In this document: one piece after another, positions 49,986 to 62,765 of the stretch
Layout: each line of letters starts with the position of its first letter
How positions within the stretch are numbered: position 1 is the first letter of the stretch
Source of the DNA: Paraspadella gotoi
Taxonomy: Eukaryota > Chaetognatha
Length of the DNA: 64,000 nucleotides
NCBI GenBank assembly: GCA_051294375.1
Contig: CM119266.1
Location: 17,292,087-17,356,086, forward strand
Reading direction: 5' to 3'
Program-made: the position numbers and the translations under genes
The notes under the pieces: model-generated
The model's input: the letters and a program-made list of their open reading frames with translations, nothing else
Database searches by the model: none
Told to the model about the DNA's origin: nothing

Positions 49986-52900
49986 TCAAACGTAAACGAT
50001 TCTGTTCAAATCTTTTCCGAATCCGTTAAAATTCGTCGCCATGGAAACCGCGTAAGCCCCGTTGTCGTCCATGAAGACAAAGTCGCCCGCGTCCAATTCC
50101 GGCCATTGTAACTCCTTCTGCAAGACGTCCGCGTGACATCCGGTTGGACCGGAGAGAAAAGTCGGGTAAGTGAATTCCATCGAAAGGCGAGTTCGGGTCA
50201 GAAAGGAGACGTTTCTCACTCCGAAGGGAAAGTCTTTGATGAAGGACAAGTTGCCGAAGACGCCGTCGTTGATGCAATAGTCAATTCTGCGACCCGATGG
50301 TCCGAGGGTGACTCGCTTCGTCACGATCTTGACCAAGAGGCCCGTCGTGCGGCAAGCAATGTATCTGACATAAAAGCGGGCAGGATATAGTTTAATCCCA
50401 CAATTATAGTTTTGCAGAAATGGGAATATTGTGTCGTCCATAATATTCTTTTTGTGTCGTCCATAATATTCTTTTTTAAAGGGTCCTCTAGATATGTTGG
50501 GAATATACGTAATTGCTCAAGTAAACTATATAAGAAATGAAGTTTTCTTTTTTGTGCTTTGAAAAACAAATTATACCTCATAATTTATGACATAGAGACA
50601 ACTTTTCATAGATTATGAAATTCAGTTTTATTATTATGATAATCCCTTCATTACGTTGTGTTAATGTGTTGGACATAAACTCTCGTCATAATCCGTCGAT
50701 CTAATTTACCTTTTGTAAAAGTGTTTAAAAATATAAACAATCGATATTTGCTTACAAACAATACAGTTTGTTATTATTTCATTACTTTGCTTAATCATAA
50801 TTCCATTTTATACAGATCGCAATAATATTTATTAGCCATCGTCGGGGTTTATAATAAATCGTTGTTGAACAATTTAAACTTCGTTTTCGCTGAAATTCAG
50901 TTAAAAAATATTTGTATTGCCTGTCAATTAACTAATTTACTATTTGACCGAGAATGTAGCATATTGAGTACAAAAAATATCACGCACCTTCCTGGTTCGG
51001 CGATCACTCTCACGCCTTCTCCCTCAGGAAAAAACTCATCCAGCGCGGAGTTGATGGCCGATGCGTAGACCGACAAGTCGGGCAAGCTGTCGGGAAAACC
51101 GGGAAATCCGCCGCCAATGTCGAGAACGCTCATTTGGAGGCCTAGACTTTGAGCCGCGGCGAAGGCGGTGGCGGCGGCGGCGATGGCGGATCGGAAGGCG
51201 GCTGTGTTGTCTAGACCAAAGCCGACGTGGAAGTGAATTCCGACGACGTTTAATCCTGGGAATGATTGATTAATTGATTGATTGATTGATTTATGGACTG
51301 ATAGAATACGAGGCCGATTACATGAAAGATTGTCAAATGACATGTGGATTAATGTTGATGTTGATAGATAAATTGATTAATTAATATATTGTTTATGTAT
51401 GTATGTGTAAACCTGAGAACGGTGAAATGATTTATCGAGTTCTTGATTGTATAACGCAGCTTGCGTTTAGTTTAGTCAACGATTCCCATCGAGAGCTTGT
51501 GGGATAATTGATCGTTCTAATGAAAGGTTAATATTTCGTCGTAAAATTGTTTGATTAAAAGAATAAATGGGCAGTAATCTATGACAGATGATCAATTACT
51601 GTAGTTACTGTTATGTTTTCCGAACAACGCCCCTTCTCTGGTTAAGAATATAAGCTCGATAATCAGTTAAGAAATTAGGGTTGATTATTAAGGTGAGGAT
51701 AGAGGTTAGAGTGTCTCAAGCGTAAGGTCACTTTAAGTATAAAACTAAGAATTTGTCAATCTAAGGAGTACAGTACATACAACTCGAATAATCATATTTT
51801 TTTGTAAAGTGACAGTTGGCAAATAGTCCCAAATACTTCACCAGATTCGGCGGCCTTTCGCAAGAGAATCGGGATTTGATCAGCTTTGGCGCCGGAACGG
51901 GATAGATCGTGGAGACTCGTCTCACTCTTGACGGAGACGCGGAGGAGAGCGAGACAAGTAGGATAGAGACGGAGCAGTTTATCCATTTCGTCTTCGCAGT
52001 CGAAAACGAGGAATTTGATGCCTGGAGGTAAGAATGGGGGGGGGGGTGAGTCTGTTTGTCAGAACTTTTTTTTTATTCGCGCAGCGATATATGTCGAACG
52101 ATCGGTCTGTCTTGTCCGTCGGTCGGTCCCCCTTAAATTTCAGACGGTCAAATGGTAATGCAGCTTCGATTAAGTTCATATTAGGTATAAAGGTAGGGGC
52201 ACCATAGGACCTTAAATGTACAAAGTGCAGTCACGTGATTATCTAAAAAAGCGATGACATGACCAGAAATTCAATGCGGCTTAATTCATGAAATACTTGG
52301 CAGACTGGTATTGTATCGTGGCAGACATAATGAGAGATTTATTATCAAATGATAAAACAGTAGAAAGAGACGTTTACAATGGAAATGAGACACACGGCAG
52401 CCGCCAAGAAAGAGAAAGAGAGAGAGAGAGAGAGAGAGATACTAGTAGCCGGTTTCCCTCGCGACCACTGAACAGTGGCCAACTGAGTAAAAGCTTCTTG
52501 TGCCTACGTAAAGTTAACATGGCATAGTTCGTTCACAACAAGGTTATTTTAGTTAAAAATAAGTCACAAATAAGTGATCAACCATAATAAGCTTGGTGTC
52601 TTTTGTTTGTAATCACCTCAGGTCATCATCGACACAGATCAGAGAAAAAGAAGGAAGAAAGAGAAAAAGAGGTAAAGAGGGGAAACAAAGATAGATGGAG
52701 AAACAGAGAGACATAAGTTAGTGACAGTGAGTCTTCCGTTTATACAATTAAACTGTTCATAAAACCATAAAGCCATATACCCTGGATTTAATAATCTAGA
52801 CTAGGTGAGAGTCTTGATAGAAAGCTTGTAAGTGGAATGAGGGCCTTACCTCGCCACAGCTTGTCCAAACTAAGGAGGCGAGATTGATTGTTTATCTTTG

Positions 52901-53311
52901 TTTATTTTATAAGGGTTGTTCCAATTTATTGTGACGGAGATGAACCACAGATGAACCGGGCCTCCCCCCTCACCTTTTTTCAGCCGCGAAGGCGACGTGA
53001 GACTCAAACTTGGATCCATTGGAAAAGACGATATCTGCCGGTTGGGCTTCACGACGAAGCATTTCCTCCTCTGCTTTGGCTCTAAGAGAAAGTACAGCTT
53101 CCTCTGCTTTGGCTCTAAGAGAAAGCACCGTCTCATCCGTTGGAGCTCCAAAAAGATGCGCTATCCTTTCCAGTTGGGCTTCAAAACGAAGCATCGCCTC
53201 GTCTGGTTCGACTCCAATACGAAGCACAGATTCCATCTCTTTTTTTGAAGCGCAGTCGAATCCGCAGCCTACGCAGTGGAGAGCGGCGAGAAGGCGCTCG
53301 TCCGCGTTGGC
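49986..53311 (-). CDS. ornithine decarboxylase-like protein, exons 2-5 (copy 1)
   Basis: With the first exon at 62765-62565 the gene reads 53311-52974, 52021-51842, 51255-50988, 50364-49986 (TGA). Fold type III PLP decarboxylase landmarks: PFYAIK (PLP lysine, exon 1), GFDCASKKE, IHFHVGFG (His197 equivalent), LDIGGGFPG, IAEPGR, INDGVFG (Asp332 equivalent) and NGAYAVSMATNFNGF (Tyr389 equivalent). By family it would convert ornithine to putrescine as a homodimer. Departures: the usual CDGLD loop reads GPTGCHADVL (Asp361 equivalent is His), ANPCK reads SNGSK, HVGSG reads HVGFG, and about 55 residues are inserted after VLRIGV, including the tandem VLSLRAKAEE. The C-terminus stops at NRIVYV, so the degradation tail of vertebrate ODC is absent. 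Exon 2 as read ends one base out of phase with exon 3 (six A's before the donor). It may be an ODC paralogue with changed or no activity, or antizyme-inhibitor-like. Confidence 0.82.
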
Positions 53312-54687
53312 CTTGGGGTAAGTTATTGTTATGGTTTAATTTTTATTAAAACTTACTTTTATCAAGAAAGTTGAAATAATCATGAAAATTTGCAAATTAC
53401 TTGTTTCAGTATTTTTTATTTTTCTATTTTAATATTTAAAAGGAGATAGAGATGATCCATTGTCAATGATCAATGGTTTTAATCTTATTCGTCGTTCGTC
53501 GTTGTTGTCGTCGTCGTCTTCCTTTCCTCCTCTCCTTCCTTCTCGTTCCGCACGTGTCTTTTATTTTCTATTTATTTTTTAAATAAATTTTTTTTCATTT
53601 AGTTGTATTTATTTTTCACATTTTTTAAAATTTTAATTATTTGTTTTTTAATATAGGAATACGTAATATAAAATGAAAAACGTCGATGTGTCGTCGTTTT
53701 TTTTTTAGTTGTTATTACCTTTTTCATGAAATTGTAAAACTAAAATAAAGATTTTCCAATATCCATTTGAGCGCGAAACAGGTTCCTGCAACCGTATAGA
53801 TATTGTTAAAGTGAAAATTAAAAAGATTAAGTTTACTGCCATTGTTAAATTAAAACGCATGAAGCCATTTTTAAATAATCGCGAATACTATGTCATATAA
53901 AACAATTTTTTTTAATAATTTTAATTTTTTTTACATCGTATTCTGATAGAGCGAGAAAAATTTAATCAAGGTTATTATAACAACTTTTTAAAAATTAGAT
54001 TTGTCAATAAAAATTAAGCAAAAACTTTTTCATTTACTGAATATGATTATGATATAATGATAATAATGAAATATATGGATGATAATAATAATGATGATTA
54101 TTCAGGTTTTTTTAAAATTTTTGACACATTTATTACTTTAAAAATTTTTAAATATTGTAATAACTATAGCTGTATGCTAACTTTTTGAATCTCTTCAGAA
54201 TCGGTTTTAACAATAATTCAAAAACAATTCAAAAAACATAAGTTCTACTTAGTATTATACCATACCCAATTAAGACTTTCACCTGCAGACTGTTTAATAT
54301 TATAAAAAGGGATTTAATTCTGGTCCCGCCTTATCACTCCATTTATTTCACAAAGAAACGTGTATTAGTTTTTCGATATTCTAGTTTTTATTCAAATCAC
54401 TACTTTTAATTTTTTTTTTACTTCTCACATTCATTTATTCTATTGTCAGCTTCAGTTTTCTCTTTTTTCCATCCATTTTTTTTTTCTATTTCCAATTATG
54501 TTTGTCATCCATGCTTTTTTCATTTACCTCATTTTTCATTTGCCTTTTACTTTTTTCCTTCTTTGACCCCACACCCCCCTCAGCCCTACCCTTACGACCG
54601 TCCATCCCCAATCAAATAAAGGATGATTCTGATTATTGATGTACATCGTCGGCAAACATGTAATCATTACATTCTTTTGGCTTGCAG

Positions 54688-54753
54688 ATTTGAGAGAGCG
54701 GAAGAGACCAGATGGCGCTAATGGTGAGAGAGAGAGAGAGGAGAAGAGAGAGA

Positions 54754-54798
<45 letters not shown>

Positions 54799-55880
54799 AG
54801 ACAGACTCTAGTCAAACATTCACTTTTCTTAGAAATGGCCGATGCGATCTCGTTTGTGCTCCAAACTGCATTTTATCCTTCAAGCAGAACATCATTACAA
54901 AGACGCTCTCCGGCCGATGCAGGTATCGGGTGATCCAAAAAAATACTATTTTTTTTAAGTTTCAGAATTTACAAAAAAAAACAACTAATTTTTATATTTA
55001 GCTGAATAGACGGAAAATGATATAAAAAACAATATTAACTCATCATTTGTTTACTTAAAATTCTCTTTCTTTTTTTGTCATAATCGAAAATTTCTCAGAA
55101 AACAATTCATTCATAAAAATAAAATAGTTTCATTAAACGCAGAAATCCATCGTCAAACAAAAATCCGAACAAGACAACGAATTTTCTATCGACCATTGAG
55201 CGAAACCAAAACTGCATCGTCCAAATCAAATGACTTTGGCTTTCTACCGAATCAGAGACGCCGGATCCAGATTCTTCGCGAAAAACCTTCTTCGGTCTTT
55301 TTCGACCAATCAGAGACGAGAATCCTCGACGTTAACGTTGACTTCCTCAACTTTAGGGATTCCCGACATTTTCCCCCAACCCACTCGGCCTAATATCTAT
55401 CCTGATAGTTATCCCGATTCTTTGACAAATTTCCCGGACGTCAGATTTCAGCTTCCTCTTCTGATTTTTCTATGGAAACAGAATCTTTTCTCCCTCTCGT
55501 CGCCTTCCTCCTCCTCCTTTTTCTTCCACCTCTTCCTCCTCTCCCTCTCTCTCTAACCGCTTTCCCTCCTTCCCCCCATCTCTTCATCCTTTCCTCCCTC
55601 TTTTCTCTTCCTCCTCTTCGTTCTCTCTCTCCTTCCCTCTCTTCTCTCTTTCCTCCTCTCCTCCCCCTCTCATCTCTTTCTTCGATGACATCTACCGGAT
55701 TTCCGGTTTATTACTTTCCGCCCGACGCGTCAAAAATGACGTTAAAAGTGACGTAATCAATAACGTCGCCTGCGAAGTCAAAGACGAAACTAAAGAGGAT
55801 GACGATGACGACGACGACGACGACAAATTCAGGACTTTTGGAACCGGAACTTTTTTCCGGTCTTCGTTTGAAAGAAGGTT
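54688..55880 (+). pseudogene. copy-2 duplicate of the last three bHLH exons, frameshifted
   Basis: Matches 46553-47728: an exon-4 copy near 54689, the KWPMRSRL exon near 54833-54922 and the last exon from about 55143. Single-base indels break the last exon's frame several times (for example in the segments corresponding to 47100-47160 and 47330-47420). There is no copy of the bHLH exons themselves. It is either a broken duplicate or an unpolished haplotype. Confidence 0.75.
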
Positions 55881-56034
55881 TACTGTTTTCAAAATTCCCA
55901 AAACTACCCATTTAGTCTTAAATTAAGTTAAAAGTTGTTAAGTTCAAAGATACCATCGCAGGGGTATCCATGAGTTTTTCCTTAAATACGGTCAGAGGTT
56001 CGGTCAAAAATTTGGCTTGAGCTTAATGTTATTA

Positions 56035-56080
<46 letters not shown>

Positions 56081-58169
56081 TTTTATAATTATTAAGGTTA
56101 AAATTTAATTTATGAATTAAAAAATATAAATGGGCGCTCTTGTGCAAAATAGTCATTGTTAGAACTCGTAAAGTAATCGTTTAACAATTATAAAACGTTA
56201 GTCTTCATTAGCGTGTTGTACGCTTTTGGCCTTTGTTGCTTGTCATCGTCGTCGTCGTTGTTGTCGTTGTCGTTGTTGTGAATTTTCTCTATTCTGTTGT
56301 TTCATTCCTCTGTGATGCTACTATACTGACACATTATATTGTATATATTTTGTATTATCTACATATTACATAGAGTAAATTTTCCGTGACCCCAATGTAG
56401 GGAAAAAAATGAAGCAAGTGTCATAATTTCTCCCTTAAACTCCTCCCTTCTGTTTCTGGTCAACTCAAGATGCAATAACCTTTGCTTATTTCGTAAGATG
56501 AACGTCTTTTCGTCAATGGAAATTTAATATTCTCTCTCTTCTTCTCTCTCTCTCTCTCTCTCATCTCTACTCTCTCTCTCTCTCTCTCTCTCTCCGCTAG
56601 ATCGACTCGGAATTTTTTAAAAAGTTTTTTAAAAAGTTTTTCTTCCCAAGGAAAGAGAGAGATAGGACCGGATACAACATTCTCTATAATCCATTCCTCG
56701 GTTTCCAGGTTTCCTTCTTTCTGCGATGACCATATGACACCCAAAATTCGCCCAAGCCAAGGTTGCTGGGAGATAGATTAATACATTACCATAAATAATC
56801 AAGTTCAATATTTTTCTGATTTTGTTTTTGGTTTTGTTCCTTTGAATATCCTCTAGAAGTCCAAAATCTCTTATTTCTTCCGGTAAGAGATTTTTCGTAA
56901 ACATTTTTTCTAGTTGACAAATGTGTTTATGGATTGATCAGAAACATGAGGGTTTCATTTTAGTAGCCTATGTTTTTACTTTCTTGTAAAGTAGCGCTCT
57001 TATTATGTAATGATCCACAAACGCTTTAATAGTATTTTATAAGTTTGTTAAGTTTAAAAGTTAAATTAGATCTTTTAATTGTATTATGCGTTATCATTCT
57101 ACGGTTCTCATTGTCTTTGTACTTGCAACGACCTGTCCTTAAATACAATAATATACAACACAACTTCTATAGCTTTTAATTTTATGATTATAATTAATTA
57201 CCGTCGAGAGATTTAACTAATTTTCTGGTGGCCTCTCGCCACCAGCACTTTCTTCTTTTCACGACCTCATGGTCATGTAATATCAGAGAATGGTGATGGC
57301 TAGTGATCAGAACTGGTAATGATGAATGATTATCTATTGCGCCTACGAAACACCCAAGAATTACCATCCGGGATGCCAGATATGGCATTGATCTGCCAGG
57401 CTGAATTCTTCCAAAAATACCTAATCCCAAATATTATTCTGCTTAGATAAACCCAGAAACTCCTTTTTAATCTCATTTCCTATATTTTTTTCTTTTTGAT
57501 CAATCTCTCCTTTTCATCAGAGAAAAGGAAAAAGAAAGAAAATCATTTTCATTGCAGATTTCGTCTCTGCTTCATGCTTCATATCTCTGGGCCAGATGAA
57601 AAGAGGGAACGAAATGAAAAGTCGGCCAAGTAATCAATTCGAGAAAGCAACAATGCATCAAGCAAATCAAATAATATGAGACAATCAAAGACGAAAGACA
57701 ATCAGTTTCGACATGCAGTAATCGATCAATCGATCAGACAAGGAGGCTATTGTGACGATATATTCACACCGCCTCACATCCAGCTTCATTGAGCAAATCC
57801 ATTGGCTCATAGGGCGAACGTACCAACCCAATCGTTACGTTCCATCCACATTCCACAGTCCCAATGACTTCCCTCTGAGTTGGCAAAGCGAGACTGTCCT
57901 AGCGTAGCCGTGCCAATGACAGGTTGCGTCACTTAAGATCGAAAGACACCAAAGCCAACAGTGAGATGCCTCATCCCAATGGCTGTTGCCATATTATTTC
58001 ATAATTTCTTTTCTTCAATCATAAGGAGTTTTAGATGCATTTGTAAATTTAAAATTTTAAAATTTTGAAGTTTTGTAATTGAAAGCAAAATTTCCATAAA
58101 AAAATTATAATATTCAAGCAATCAATGATTGTAAAGTTCTTAACGATTCATCGTGACGAAATTTTTTTC

Positions 58170-61100
58170 AAAACGTAAACGATTCTGTTCAAATCTTTTC
58201 CGAATCCGTTAAAATTCGTCGGCCATGGAAACCGCGTAAGCCCCGTTGTCGTCCATGAAGACAAAGTCGCCGCCGCGTTCCAATTCCGGCCATCGTAACT
58301 CCTTCTGCAAGACGTCCGCGTGACATCCGGTTTGGACCGGAGAGAAAGTCGGGTAAGTGAATTCCATCGAAAGGCGAGTTCGGGTCAGAAAGGAGACGTT
58401 TCTCACTCCGAAGGGAAAGTCTTTGATGAAGGACAAGTTGCCGAAGACGCCGTCGTTGATGCAATAGTCAATTCTGCGACCCGATGTTCCGAGGGTGACT
58501 CGCTTCGTCACGATCTTGACCAAGAGGCCCCGTCGTGCGGCAAAGCAATGTATCTGACATAAAAGCGGGCAGGATATAGTTTAATCCCCACAATTATAGT
58601 TTTGCAGAAATGGGAATATTGTGTCGTCCATAATATTCTTTTTGTGTCGTCCATAATATTCTTTTTTTAAAGGGTCCTCTAGATATGTTGGGAATATACG
58701 TAATTGCTCAAGTAAACTATATAAAGAAATGAAGTTTTCTTTTTGTGCTTTGAAAAACAAATTATACCTCATAATCTTTATGACATAGAGACAACTTTTC
58801 ATAGATTATGAAATTCAGTTTTATTATTATGATAATCCCTTCATTACGTTGTGTTAATGTGTTGGACATAAACTCTCGTCATAATCGTCGATCTAATTTA
58901 CCTTTTGTAAAAGTGTTTAAAAATATAAACAATCGATATTTGCTTACAAACAATACAGTTTGTTATTATTTCATTACTTTGGCTTAATCATAATTCCATT
59001 TTATACAGATCGCAATAATATTTATTAGCCATCGTCGGGGTTTATAATAAATCGTTGTTGAACAATTTAAACTTCGTTTTCGCTGAAATTCAGTTAAAAA
59101 ATATTTGTATTGCCTGTCAATTAACTAATTTACTATTTGACCGAGAATGTAGCATATTGAGTACAAAAAATATCACGCACCTTCCTGGTTCGGCGATCAC
59201 TCTCACGCCTTCTCCCTCAGGAAAAAACTCATCCAGCGCGGAGTTGATGGCCGATGCGTAGACCGACAAGTCGGGCAAGCTGTCGGAAAAACCGGGAAAT
59301 CCGCCGCCAATGTCGAGAACGCTCATTTGGAGGCCTAGACTTTGAGCCGCGGCGAAGGCGGTGGCGGCGGCGGCGATGGCGGATCGGAAGGCGGCTGTGT
59401 TGTCTAGACAAAGCCGACGTGGAAGTGATTCCGACGACGTTTAATCCTGGGAATGATTGATTAATTGATTGATTGATTGATTTATGGACTGATAGAATAC
59501 GAGGCCGATTACATGAAAGATTGTCAAATGACATGTGGATTAATGTTGATGTTGATAGATAAATTGATTAATTAATATATTGTTTATGTATGTATGTGTA
59601 AACCTGAGAACGGTGAAATGATTTATCGAGTTCTTGATTGTATAACGCAGCTTGCGTTTAGTTTAGTCAACGATTCCCATCGAGAGCTTGTGGGATAATT
59701 GATCGTTCTAATGAAAGGTTAATATTTCGTCGTAAAATTGTTTGATTAAAAGAATAATGGGCAGTAATCTATGACAGATGATCAATTACTGTAGTTACTG
59801 TTATGTTTTCCGAACAACGCCCTTCTCTGGTTAAGAATATAAGCTCGATAATCAGTTAAGAAATTAGGGTTGATTATTAAGGTGAGGATAGAGGTTAGAG
59901 TGTCTCAAGCGTAAGGTCACTTTAAGTATAAAACTAAGAATTTGTCAATCTAAGGAGTACAGTACATACAACTCGAATAATCATATTTTTTTTGTAAAGT
60001 GACAGTTGGCAAATAGTCCCAAATACTTCACCAGATTCGGCGGCCTTTCGCAAGAGAATCGGGATTTGATCAGCTTTGGCGCCGGAACGGGATAGATCGT
60101 GGAGACTCGTCTCACTCTTGACGGAGACGCGGAGGAGAGCGAGACAAGTAGGATAGAGACGGAGCAGTTTATCCATTTCGTCTTCGCAGTCGAAAACGAG
60201 GAATTTGATGCCTGGAGGTAAGAATGGGGGGGGGGGTGAGTCTGTTTGTCAGAACTTTTTTTTTACTCGCGAAGCGATGTATGTCGAACGATCGGTCTGT
60301 CTTGTCCGTCGGTCGGTCCCCCTTAAATTTCAGACCGTCAAATGGTAATGCAGCTTCGATTAAGTTCATATTAGGTATAAAGGTAGGGGCACCATAGGAC
60401 CTTAAATGTACAAAGTGCAGTCACGTGATATATCTAAAAAAGCGATGACATGACCAGAAATTCAATGCGGCTTATTTTCATGAAATACTTGGCAGACTGG
60501 TATTGTATCGTGGCAGACATAATGAGAGATTTATTATCAAATGATAAAAGTAAACAAAGAGACGTTTACAATGGAAATGAGACACACGGACAGCCGCCAA
60601 AAAAGAGAGAGAGAGAGAGAGGAAGAGAGAGAGAGAGATAACTAGTAGCCGGTTTCCCTCGCGACCACTGAACAGTGGCCAACTTGAGTGACGGGTAAAA
60701 GCTTCTTGTGCTACGTAAACAGTACACGTACATAGTTTAGAACATGGCATAGTTCGTTCACAACAAGGTTATTTTTAGTTAAAAATAAGTACAAAATAAG
60801 TGATACAACCATAATAAGCTTGGTGTCTTTTGTTTGTAATCACCTCAGGTCATCATCGACACAGATCAGAGAAAAAAGAAGGAAGAAAGAGAAAAAGAGG
60901 TAAAGAGGGGAAACAAAGATAGATGGAGAAACAGAGAGACATAAGTTAGTGACAGTGAGTCTTCCGTTTATACAATTAAAACCTGTTCATAAAACCATAA
61001 AGCCATATACCTGGGATTTAATAATCTAGACTAGGTGAGAGTCTTGATAGAAAGCTTGTAAGTGGAATGGAGGCCTTACCTCGCCACAGCTTGTCCAAAC

Positions 61101-61538
61101 TAAGGAGGCGAGATTGATTGTTTATCTTTGTTTATTATATAAGGGTTGTTCCATTTTATTGTGACGGAGATGAACCACAGATGAACCGGGCCTCCCCCCT
61201 CACCTTTTTTCAGCCGCGAAGGCGACGTGAGACTCAAACTTGGATCCATTGGAAAAGACGATTTCTGCCGGTTGGGCTTCACGACGAAGCATTTCCCTCT
61301 GCTTTGGCTCTAAGAGAAAGTACAGCTTCCTCTGCTTTGGCTCTAAGAGAAAGCACCGCCTCATCCGTTGGAGCTCCAAAAAGATGCGCTATTCTTTCCA
61401 GTTGGGCTTCAAACGAAGCATCGCCTCGTCTGGTTCGGACTCCAATACGAAGCACAGATTCCATCTCTTTTTTTGAAGCGCAGTCGAATCCGCAGCCTAC
61501 GCAGTGAGAGCGGCGAGAAGGCGCTCGTCCGCGTTGGC
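58170..61538 (-). pseudogene. copy-2 duplicate of ODC-like exons 2-5, frameshifted
   Basis: Exon equivalents on the minus strand: about 61538-61204, 60211-60032, 59446-59181, 58553-58170. Exon 3 is intact. Exon 2 has lost bases near 61300, 61410 and 61507; exon 4 has lost two bases near 59410-59430; exon 5 has indels near 58222, 58275, 58335 and 58530. The altered active-site loop GCHADVLQKEL is the same as in copy 1. With the gap and repeat D between it and the first exon (62565-62765), this copy is physically nearer exon 1 but cannot be read through. Confidence 0.78.
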
Positions 61539-61609
61539 CTTGGGGTAGTTATTGATTGTTATGGTTTAATTTTTATTAAAACTTACTTTTATCAAGAAAG
61601 TTGAAATAA

Positions 61610-61745
61610 TCATGAAAATTTGCAAATTACTTGTTTCAGTATTTTTTATTTTTCTATTTTAATATTTTAATATTTTTATGAAGGATTTAGTATTTAATCT
61701 ATATTATTTATTCAAACATATATTGCTTTCTTTTTTAAAAAATGT
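61610..61745 (-). repeat. dispersed repeat D
   Basis: Its reverse complement matches 32324-32430 over most of its length; the duplication junction lies within it. Confidence 0.8.
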
Positions 61746-61917
61746 TTTATTTATCAAATAATTCAATTTGGGAAGGCGAAGTCAGTGTTGTCTTCTGGAA
61801 ATAGAGGGAGCATCTATACAACACAAGGTTAGATTACTAACTGTCCTAGTTTTCTAATAGATATCACACATCATTTCTGTTAGAAAGTCATTAATGAAAA
61901 ATCATAATATCAAGAGG

Positions 61918-61942
61918 NNNNNNNNNNNNNNNNNNNNNNNNN
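61918..61942. other. assembly gap (25 N)
   Basis: A run of exactly 25 N within ODC-like intron 1, just after the second duplicate copy: a scaffold join of unknown true length. Confidence 0.99.
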
Positions 61943-62564
61943 AGAGGCTGAACAGAAAGGGGAGGGAATGGATAATTTTTTGAGTGACCAACATTATATA
62001 TGTTTTTTTTTTACCAATAGGGATAAGACTACCATGTAGAATTGTATGTTCTGATAGGGATACATATGTAAGATACACATGTAAGATTTCTGAATGCATA
62101 ATCAAAGCGTCAAAAAGGTAAGAAATACATTAAATATTTAACAATTTAAACATATTTCTTATAATCTTCCTAAAATTTTGCTTTACTTACCTTTAATTTT
62201 GATAGTGATGAAAATCTTAAAATAAGGTGAATTAAAGATGTTCAGACACGACCAGTGAAAAAAATTAACAAATATGGCTTTTATAGAGTGTAATACATAA
62301 AAACGACTAAATGTTTTAAAAACATCTACTACACCTTGTAGTTTCGTCAATTTTTTTTTCATTGTATATAAAAGTAAAATTAAAAAAAAAACGATTACCA
62401 CTTATTTAATTATTGTATCTCAAATCGTTCAGACAGGGCAGGACGTTAAGTGTCGTCTCGATATAGGGCCCCACCCCTGTATAAACAAAAGCACTTTTCA
62501 CTAGGGTTTTAACATAAATTGTACGTAAAATCTGTGCCAAAAAAATATGTACCCATTCACTCAC

Positions 62565-62765
62565 TTTTATAGCGTAGAAGGGTTTCACCCTGGGCAAAAG
62601 ACGTCGCCAATTGACAACAGCCTCAACCGCGACTGAGTTGTCCATGATGAGGATCGGATTTTCGGGCGTAGGTGCCTCGTCGCGGAGAATTCGGACGGCG
62701 ACGTTCAATTTGCGTTGAGTTATCTCGTCGGGAGCGTCCAGAGAGTGGAGAATGAAAGAGGACAT
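62565..62765 (-). CDS. ornithine decarboxylase-like protein, first exon
   Basis: ATG at 62765-62763, 67 codons, donor AAA|GTGAGT (GT at 62564-62563), phase 0, which matches the phase-0 start of exon 2. It reads MSSFILHSLDAPDEITQRK at the start and RRLLPRVKPFYAIK at the end, aligning with the N-terminal barrel strand and PLP lysine of ODC. Present once, while exons 2-5 are present twice. A direct repeat ('gagatattgacagtagaggg', about 62788 and 62896) lies just upstream. Confidence 0.85.

Larger units (their letters stand above)
45381..53440 (+). repeat. tandem duplication, copy 1 (8.06 kb)
   Basis: Starts with 'gagatgatccattgtcaatg' and ends in repeat D ('ctattttaatattt'). The whole span recurs in the same order and orientation from 53449. 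It contains the last three bHLH exons and ODC-like exons 2-5. Confidence 0.95.
53449..61668 (+). repeat. tandem duplication, copy 2 (8.2 kb)
   Basis: Collinear with 45381-53440. The left third (53.45-57.1 kb) differs by many one-base insertions and deletions, while 57.4-60.4 kb is nearly identical. It ends in a longer version of repeat D that runs on to about 61745. Confidence 0.95.

Noticed and set aside
52888-53349. Plus-strand ORFs with Lys/Arg/Ser repeats
   Set aside because: Antisense of ODC-like exon 2; the apparent repeats reflect its tandem VLSLRAKAEE units.
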